A stretch of 64,000 nt of DNA from a virus. The DNA is taken from IMG/VR virus record IMGVR_UViG_3300037847_006528, positions 16,871-80,870 of that record; one strand, given 5' to 3'. Every line of letters begins with the position of its first letter. Position 1 is the first letter of the stretch. The translations under genes and the position numbers were made by a program. Below the pieces are notes generated by a model. It was not told the origin of the DNA, ran no database searches, and saw only the letters and a list, made by a program, of their open reading frames with translations. Shown one piece after another: positions 59,350-64,000 of this stretch.

Positions 59350-60262
59350 TTACTCGTTCATCTATAAAATATTGTAAATCTGTATTCCACAATCTATCTC
59401 CATAGTGCAGAATAAGTGGAATTATTTTTTTAGCTCCTGCTCTATTGTGTGCAAAAATGATTTGTAGATTCTGTGGGTAGTCTATAAGCAGATTGCGTAT
59501 ATTGTGCCACAAATACCCTAAGTTAGATTTAAACTTAGAAGTTTTATTGTGTTCTTCTAGTTTGCTAATAGTTGTCTCTGCTACTACAAACATATATGAA
59601 TTAAACTGAACACACCTATCCATCTCTCTCCTAAATCTATCTATATCTTTGCCGAAGGTCTGCCTGAAATCATCCTGAGCTTTTCTATCTACAAATGTAG
59701 ATGTATAGTAATCACCTCTAGCTGTATAATCCCCGAAATCTAATTTGTTAATTACAGAGTCCTTAAATTTTAACGGAGCTTTTTCTCTTGTGTCAGTAAA
59801 TAAAGGAATACTACTTCTATCAACCTCCCAGAAATCTCTAGGCAGTCCTCCACAAAAATGATTATCTATTCCTAGCTCATCCAAGAAACTTTTATAAGAC
59901 CCCCATAGTTTTTTATAATAAAAAATACCAGCCATCTCTGACAAATCATAAAAAAGGTTGGGTGGAGAGCTTTTTATACCTTTTAAGTCAAATTTTTGCT
60001 GCGCTCTTTCTTTGAGGTAATTCTTGACCTCATTCTCTGGAGCCGAGTCCATCCATAACTTAAAATTATCATAACTGATAAAATTATCCCTAAAGTATTG
60101 ATCGTAAGATTTGAAAGGGATCTTTTCACACGAATACAAATCCCTTCTCCCATAGTGCTTGACATAGTAATCGCCAATAGTAAGTGCGTGAGCTTTCAGG
60201 TGTGCGTGAAAACTCCTCTTGTTGTCAAACTCCTTACCACACTCTAGACAAGTAAATTCCAT
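59312..60262 (-). CDS. C2H2 zinc finger fused to XPF/ERCC4-type nuclease
   Basis: A 316-residue protein. The N-terminus is a classical C2H2 finger: C5-x2-C8-x12-H21-x3-H25. The second half is an ERCC4/XPF nuclease: FTDTREKAP (D157-x-R159-E160), LDFGDYTARGD (G177-D178-Y179) and FVDRKAQDDF (D192-R193-K194, where the family has ERKS), then YMFVVAE. The intervening 110 residues are helical. The gene overlaps the terminase gene by 38 bp. It may process packaging substrates or recombination structures, or be a mobile endonuclease; which cannot be told from sequence. Confidence 0.8.
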   Translation of the reverse strand: MEFTCLECGKEFDNKRSFHAHLKAHALTIGDYYVKHYGRRDLYSCEKIPFKSYDQYFRDNFISYDNFKLWMDSAPENEVKNYLKERAQQKFDLKGIKSSPPNLFYDLSEMAGIFYYKKLWGSYKSFLDELGIDNHFCGGLPRDFWEVDRSSIPLFTDTREKAPLKFKDSVINKLDFGDYTARGDYYTSTFVDRKAQDDFRQTFGKDIDRFRREMDRCVQFNSYMFVVAETTISKLEEHNKTSKFKSNLGYLWHNIRNLLIDYPQNLQIIFAHNRAGAKKIIPLILHYGDRLWNTDLQYFIDERVNVLDKGKTRISA

Positions 60263-61323
60263 TACAATATTTCTTTTTTAGAGATACCTAAAATACGAGC
60301 CTTATACTCGTCCATCGTTTCAAGTCGGTCAGCTTCTTCCTCAATTAACTTGTTTTGCATTTCTGCCATCAAAATCATACGGTCACGCTCTTCTTTCTCT
60401 TGGAAAGCCTCAACAAGCGCAGCGATACTCCCATTCTGCTCCCCTCTTGCCTTTAAACGCGCCTGACGGCTTCCATTAAGGTCTTTCGTCAAAGATTCGA
60501 TTCTTTTCTCACATTGATTCAACTCCTCGCTGGTGGCCTTTATAAGCTCAGTAAGACGTAATGTTAAATCTCGCTCATTGTCAGTGTCATTGAGCATCGT
60601 ATTCAATTTGTCGATGCGTTGCTGAATATGCTTCTGCCTGACGTAGTTTGTGCAGACGGTAATATACAAATTTAACTCATCGTTTGTTAAATCTGGCTTA
60701 TCCCAAACAGTTCTTACAAATTCACTCTCAAATAGATCTCTATCTGCTATTGTTGAGTATTGGTTTATAAAATGAACGAAGCGAGGGCTTTTTAAATAAA
60801 ATAAAAGCGTCTCCATCATTCTTTTCTGTTTTGTTTGAATTTCTATCTCATCAAACTTCTGCCCAGCCCAGTCGTTTACTTTTTTTATGGCTCTGGACAG
60901 AGATTTTGGCGGTGACCACTTATCGTTAGTGATCATTTCGTTATCGTCTACAATCTCTGGCCTGTAACGCCGCAGAAACTCCATAACGGTTCTATGCTGC
61001 TGACTAAGCGGCTGTATATCCCTGTCTTTAAAAGCTAATCTCGTTATCTCTAGAGCGTTCATGCCTCTTTCGACATTATTACTCATTAAGAATTCTTTTT
61101 GTTCTGCATCCAAATCTACTTCTTCAACTCTTGGAGCTAAAGTAGTAGTAAAAGTTAAATTATTACTAATTAAAAATGCCCTAACAGCCCTACCCTCTTT
61201 AGAACGTCCATCTAAACTTTCATCTCCAAACACAGTTTGCGTAATGTGCTTTAGATCAGGGTTTTTTGAGAACTCATCTTGTATTTGAGTTTTTTGTTCG
61301 TCTGTTAATTCTATGTTATTCAT
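60262..61323 (-). CDS. Candidate small terminase or DNA-binding coiled-coil protein
   Basis: A 353-residue protein with an N-terminal helical region (LTDEQKTQIQDEFSKNPDLKHIT) that could be a helix-turn-helix, a middle FxxxYLKSPRFVHFINQY region and a long C-terminal charged coiled coil (about 240-330: LRLTELIKATSEELNQCEKRIESL, EKEERDRMILMAEMQNKLIEEEADRLE). Position one gene upstream of the terminase, separated by the nuclease, and the DNA-binding plus coiled-coil layout suit a small terminase subunit. No family match was recognised. Confidence 0.45.
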   Translation of the reverse strand: MNNIELTDEQKTQIQDEFSKNPDLKHITQTVFGDESLDGRSKEGRAVRAFLISNNLTFTTTLAPRVEEVDLDAEQKEFLMSNNVERGMNALEITRLAFKDRDIQPLSQQHRTVMEFLRRYRPEIVDDNEMITNDKWSPPKSLSRAIKKVNDWAGQKFDEIEIQTKQKRMMETLLFYLKSPRFVHFINQYSTIADRDLFESEFVRTVWDKPDLTNDELNLYITVCTNYVRQKHIQQRIDKLNTMLNDTDNERDLTLRLTELIKATSEELNQCEKRIESLTKDLNGSRQARLKARGEQNGSIAALVEAFQEKEERDRMILMAEMQNKLIEEEADRLETMDEYKARILGISKKEIL

Positions 61324-61997
61324 AAGATATCGTGCTCCTTCATGATTTTAACAGCAATATTATAAAATTTCTTCTTTAAGTTAGCCATTTGTTTGTATCT
61401 AGGTTTTTTTCTTTTTGCAGAGTCTGCCTTAAACCCAAATTTTTTAGCGACATCGTTTTCGTCAATGTTGTCAATATAAAGCATATAGTATATTTTTTTA
61501 TGCTTTTCATTTAATTGCTCCATAACAAGACCATGCAATTTGTTAGAAGCATTTTTATAATCAACAAAATCCTTTAAAGTGGCTACACCTGTGGAAACCC
61601 CCTCCTCTAGAGCTAAGGGAAGCTTTATGTTAAAAGCTCTTTCTTTTTTCTTTTTCCACTTAGCAAAGTCAGGACACGTTTCATCTTGCTCTTTGCTCTT
61701 TGTCAATTCACAGCTAGTAGCCCCCATGTTATGGGGACAGCGTAAACAGGGCTTAGCGAAACTTGAATAATTGTTACGAATCAAATTTTTAATCTGATTC
61801 GATATAATCATCGAAGCCCAAGGCTTGAAGGGGCGCGATTGGTCCCAAAGATCCCACTTTTTATAAATATGAAGACGAATTATTTGGCAGACATCATCGT
61901 AGTCAATCCACGCTAAGGCGCTTAGTTGCCATTTCGGTCTATATTTTTTAAGGAGTTCTTCTAAATCTTCGCGTTGACTATCAAAATCATGACTCAT
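61320..61997 (-). CDS. Second sigma-factor-like protein with cysteine-rich insert
   Basis: A 225-residue protein with sigma region 2 in IDYDDVCQIIRLHIYKKWDLWDQSRPFKPWASMIISNQIKNLIRNN (DxxDxxQxxxLxxxxxxxxFDxxRPFxxWxxxIxxNxxxxxxR). Region 4 resembles LNEKHKKIYYMLYIDNIDENDVAKKFGF. Between them lies a cysteine-rich insert (CLRCPHNMGATSCELTK then ETCPDF) that may bind zinc. It precedes the packaging genes in the late operon, as late-transcription sigma factors often do. It overlaps the next gene by 11 bp. Confidence 0.68.
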   Translation of the reverse strand: MSHDFDSQREDLEELLKKYRPKWQLSALAWIDYDDVCQIIRLHIYKKWDLWDQSRPFKPWASMIISNQIKNLIRNNYSSFAKPCLRCPHNMGATSCELTKSKEQDETCPDFAKWKKKKERAFNIKLPLALEEGVSTGVATLKDFVDYKNASNKLHGLVMEQLNEKHKKIYYMLYIDNIDENDVAKKFGFKADSAKRKKPRYKQMANLKKKFYNIAVKIMKEHDIL

Positions 61998-62355
61998 CTA
62001 CGTCTTTCATACGCGAAGAAGCGCACTCATTCATGATTTGATCTAAAAGAGCCTGACCCTCTGGGTCTTTTGAAGGTGCGCGTTCCATACGCCCCATACC
62101 TCCAGCCTTAGCTTCCTGCTCAGTAACACCTCCCCATATATCCTTTAGGCTTTGTTTACTGGAGTTAGTCTCAACCGAGATTCCTCTTTTTAATTTATTT
62201 AAATCTATACTAGCCGTCGAAGTTTCTTCAAGCTTTTCTACCTTAGCTGAAGATGAAATAGACCCAATAGGCTCCCCACAACTAGAGCAAAACTTGGGTT
62301 TATTTATTTCATATAGAATTTTGAATCCACACGATACACAAAAAACTTTATTCAT
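61987..62355 (-). CDS. Zinc-ribbon protein
   Basis: A 122-residue protein with an N-terminal zinc ribbon (FCVSCGFKI and FCSSCGEPIG, two CxxC knuckles) and a disordered S/K/E-rich C-terminus. It lies between PhoH and the sigma-like gene. A co-activator of late transcription is possible but not shown. Confidence 0.6.
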   Translation of the reverse strand: MNKVFCVSCGFKILYEINKPKFCSSCGEPIGSISSSAKVEKLEETSTASIDLNKLKRGISVETNSSKQSLKDIWGGVTEQEAKAGGMGRMERAPSKDPEGQALLDQIMNECASSRMKDVDES

Positions 62356-62363
62356 GGCTAATT

Positions 62364-63044
62364 TTATTTATTTAAATCACTTTTTTCAATTTTATCTACT
62401 AAATAGCTTATTATTTTGTCTCTCATGACATCATCTTTAGTAAATTGTAAGTGATGTATTCCGTATCCCCTACTCTCTTCGTCATCGAAGACTTTGCAGA
62501 ACTTTTCAAAACCTGTGGCATTGATATCACTCTGCATTGTGTCCCCACATATGTATAATGTAGAGTTAGTGCTAATTCGGGTTATCACCGTTGTAAGTTC
62601 CTTTACACTCATATTCTGTGCCTCGTCTACAATAACAATTTTATTTTTCCACGTTGCGCCTCTCAGGAAGTTAATCGGGGCCGCATCTATCGCATCCCGC
62701 TGTTGTAATTGGTGTTTTTCATGTGCATTTAAAAGTTCATCCAGCTTATCTTCTAAAGGACCAATATAAGGATTAAATTTATCATCCATACTTCCTTTCA
62801 GAAAACCCATCCCCTTATCCGCACTCTCAGCCAAGCTTCTTAAATAGAGTATTTTAAGCAGATTGTCCTTATTGTGTTTATATAGTGCTGTATACACTGA
62901 CAAAAATGTCTTTGCCGTCCCTGCTGGCCCACTAATAAATACTACCCGCGTTTCGGGGTTTCTCATTATCTTGTGGAATTGACTTTGTTTTTCTGTAAGT
63001 TCTATATGCCCCAACAATAATGAGTTTTTATACTTGAATGACAT
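62364..63044 (-). CDS. phoH: PhoH-like ATPase
   Basis: A 226-residue P-loop ATPase. Walker A is GPAGTAKT (39-46; one glycine of the family GTGKT is alanine), followed by ILYLRSLAESADKGMGFLKGSMDDKFNPY, the highly conserved PhoH block. IVIVDEAQNMS is Walker B and YICGDTMQSDIN is motif III. Phage phoH genes are common in aquatic phages; the cellular function is not settled, although RNA helicase/nuclease-associated roles are discussed. It is the first gene of the leftward late region, with a GTGTAA motif 12 nt before the ATG. Confidence 0.92.
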   Translation of the reverse strand: MSFKYKNSLLLGHIELTEKQSQFHKIMRNPETRVVFISGPAGTAKTFLSVYTALYKHNKDNLLKILYLRSLAESADKGMGFLKGSMDDKFNPYIGPLEDKLDELLNAHEKHQLQQRDAIDAAPINFLRGATWKNKIVIVDEAQNMSVKELTTVITRISTNSTLYICGDTMQSDINATGFEKFCKVFDDEESRGYGIHHLQFTKDDVMRDKIISYLVDKIEKSDLNK

Positions 63045-63056
63045 GTATGTTCTTTT

Positions 63057-63062
63057 TTACAC
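63057..63062 (-). promoter_or_regulatory. GTGTAA motif before phoH
   Basis: GTGTAA on the minus strand followed by AAAAGAACATAC, 12 nt before the phoH ATG. This would be the first leftward start of the late region. Confidence 0.5.
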
Positions 63063-63202
63063 GAATAACTGAATGAAAGGCTTCTTGTTTATAGAATTCA
63101 CCACCCCCCCGCGCTTTGCGTGTCAAGTGAAAAGTCAAGAATTCTGAAAAAACCCTCCCCTAGCCACCCGTCAAAAAAAGTGATAAAAAAACAAAATAAA
63201 GC

Positions 63203-63231
63203 TTGCTTTTTCTGTGAAAGTGTGGTATACT
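63203..63231 (+). promoter_or_regulatory. Rightward promoter P1 (repeated cassette)
   Basis: TTGCTT (63203-63208), 17-nt spacer, TGG-TATACT (extended -10; TATACT at 63226-63231), preceded by an A-rich tract. TGTGGTATACTTAC (63221-63234) recurs in P2 and, with one change, in P3. The -10 ends 6 nt before the ATG of the 47-residue gene, so transcription should begin at that ATG. Confidence 0.75.
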
Positions 63232-63237
63232 TACCGC

Positions 63238-63381
63238 ATGATAAAAGACACATATACAGTTTACCACAACTACTCTCTCGATGCCGAGTTTTCTGGCACA
63301 CGCGAAGAGTGCGAGGAGTGGATCGCAAAGGTTGACCGCAAAGGTCTAGGTTGGTTCTTCATCGAGAAGGACAGCCAATAA
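63238..63381 (+). CDS. Small hypothetical early protein (47 aa)
   Basis: A 47-residue protein (opens MIKDTYTVYHNYSLDAEFSG, ends WFFIEKDSQ). The start codon lies 6 nt after the -10 of promoter P1, so the message is predicted to be leaderless. Its codons are more GC-rich than those of the late genes. Reading-frame length, promoter and the directly adjoining next promoter support it as a real gene. No known function; host-takeover proteins often have this size and location. Confidence 0.65.
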   Translation: MIKDTYTVYHNYSLDAEFSGTREECEEWIAKVDRKGLGWFFIEKDSQ

Positions 63382-63408
63382 AAAAACAAAATAAAAACAC
63401 TTTTCCCC

Positions 63409-63437
63409 TTGACTTTTTCCTCAATCTGTGGTATACT
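63409..63437 (+). promoter_or_regulatory. Rightward promoter P2 (repeated cassette)
   Basis: TTGACT (63409-63414), 17-nt spacer, TATACT (63432-63437). The 20-mer TCAATCTGTGGTATACTTAC at 63421-63440 differs from P3 by one base. The downstream leader is about 33 nt of A/T with no Shine-Dalgarno sequence before the ATG at 63477. Confidence 0.8.
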
Positions 63438-63476
63438 TACGAAGTAATAAATAAATAAACAATAAATAAAAAATCT

Positions 63477-63776
63477 ATGTTAGCAAATCTTATATCCGAT
63501 GCCGTCCGTCTCGCTCCTCGCTTCGCCAATGAAGATGGCGAGCTTTTGTTCGATCACCTTACAACTAAGTTTCCTGATGCCGCAACTGATGCGGTGGACT
63601 TGGTTGTCCGTCGTGTATGCGCCAACGCTACAGCGGGATTGTCTCGCGACTGTTGGGCATCGCTTGCCACTTCACTACTTGACGAGATCGAAGACTGGGG
63701 CGACCTGTCCAAGCCTTCGCCCTTCGGCATCGACTTTGAACTCGACCGCCTCGCTAAGTTAGTGATAACAAAGTGA
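63477..63776 (+). CDS. Hypothetical early protein (99 aa), GC-rich codons
   Basis: A 99-residue mostly helical protein (ISDAVRLAPRFANEDGELLF, TAGLSRDCWASLATSLLDEI, FGIDFELDRLAKLVITK) of no recognised family. It is preceded by promoter P2 and an A/T-rich leader. By eye its base composition is near half G+C, unlike the much more AT-rich replication and glycan genes. That fits either selection for strong early expression or recent acquisition. Confidence 0.7.
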   Translation: MLANLISDAVRLAPRFANEDGELLFDHLTTKFPDAATDAVDLVVRRVCANATAGLSRDCWASLATSLLDEIEDWGDLSKPSPFGIDFELDRLAKLVITK

Positions 63777-63797
63777 GAAAAAAAACGAAAATAAAAC

Positions 63798-63825
63798 TTG
63801 CAATCATCTCAATCTGTGGTATAGT
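63798..63825 (+). promoter_or_regulatory. Rightward promoter P3 (repeated cassette)
   Basis: TTGCAA (63798-63803), 16-nt spacer, TATAGT (63820-63825), inside the 20-mer TCAATCTGTGGTATAGTTAC (63809-63828). The -10 ends 6 nt before the ATG at 63832, as in P1. Confidence 0.75.
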
Positions 63826-63831
63826 TACATC

Positions 63832-64000
63832 ATGAAAACGAAAGAAACCAAAAAGTCCGACTTCGACAAGTTCACCACCGAGCGCAGTGCCGCACAGGTA
63901 ATGCGGGATGACCTTTGCTTCCTTGTTGGTTGGATCAAGTCCGACTGTCCACAAGGCGCATCTGCCATTGAGCGCATCTTGAAAGCGCACGAACAGAACA
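63832..64000 (+). CDS. Hypothetical early protein, partial at window edge
   Basis: An open frame running off the right edge (at least 56 residues, opening MKTKETKKSDFDKFTTERSA, with SDCPQGASAIERIL further on). Promoter P3 places the transcription start at its ATG. Codons are GC-rich, like those of the other rightward genes. No function recognised. Confidence 0.6.
   Translation, partial: MKTKETKKSDFDKFTTERSAAQVMRDDLCFLVGWIKSDCPQGASAIERILKAHEQN

Larger units (their letters stand above)
63045..63237. promoter_or_regulatory. Divergent intergenic region
   Basis: 193 bp separating the leftward late genes from the rightward early-looking genes. It contains GTGTAA (minus) at 63057-63062, the first copy of the repeated rightward promoter cassette at its right end, an unusual C-run (near 63104-63112) and A-rich tracts. 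No open frame with a believable start was found in the central part. Confidence 0.6.

Noticed and set aside
63098-63328. 76-codon minus-strand frame spanning the divergent region
   Set aside because: It overlaps promoter P1 and the 47-residue gene, contains C- and T-run-derived low-complexity sequence, and has no start signal.
1-64000. Lysogeny genes, endolysin/holin, tRNAs, insertion sequences
   Set aside because: No motifs for integrase, repressor, lysozyme/amidase, tRNA cloverleaf or transposase were seen. They may lie outside the window.

Overview
The window is part of the genome of a tailed double-stranded DNA phage (Caudoviricetes). It is AT-rich, very compact, and carries a full head-packaging set (large terminase, portal, protease-scaffold, capsid), a long-tail module with a 1691-residue tape measure and no recognisable contractile sheath (so siphovirus-like is the best guess), and its own replisome. 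No integrase, repressor, tRNA, CRISPR array, insertion sequence or lysis gene was recognised. The host cannot be named. Promoters look like ordinary sigma-70 sites, Shine-Dalgarno sequences are almost absent, and the many surface-sugar genes suggest a Gram-negative host with an O-antigen-like glycan.

Layout. (1) 1-9415, minus strand: replication and recombination operon, read right to left: zinc-ribbon protein, UvsX/RecA, small nuclease, DnaB-like helicase, DnaG-like primase without zinc cysteines, Cas4/RecB-like nuclease, then a DNA polymerase III alpha subunit split into a PHP-domain protein, a DEDDh exonuclease and a polymerase core that runs off the left edge. (2) 9454-21017, minus: a glycan island of sixteen tightly overlapping genes (GDP-mannose dehydratase, small aminotransferase, formyltransferase, fucosyltransferase-like enzymes, methyltransferase, sulfotransferase, epimerase and several glycosyltransferases). 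(3) 21119-23893, minus: a small acidic peptide and class I ribonucleotide reductase NrdA/NrdB behind a structured leader. (4) 24124-31565, mostly plus: a sigma factor, Hsp20, an SSB-like protein, more glycosyltransferases and a possible annealing protein, with one minus-strand fibre gene between them. (5) 31560-63044, minus: virion genes, with packaging, a second sigma-like factor and PhoH at the upstream end. (6) 63238-64000, plus: small, more GC-rich genes driven by a repeated promoter cassette.

How it may work together. The plus-strand genes at the right edge look early, because they have strong near-identical sigma-70 promoters. Two phage sigma-like factors could then redirect host RNA polymerase. 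Many minus-strand transcription units that begin after an intergenic gap carry the hexamer GTGTAA a short, often constant distance before the start codon, and several sigma-70 promoters sit 6-9 nt before the start codon. This would give leaderless or nearly leaderless messages. The most unusual items are this expression architecture, the three-piece PolIII alpha, a possible PD-(D/E)XK nuclease domain inside the tape measure protein, and a zinc-finger XPF/ERCC4-type nuclease overlapping the terminase gene.
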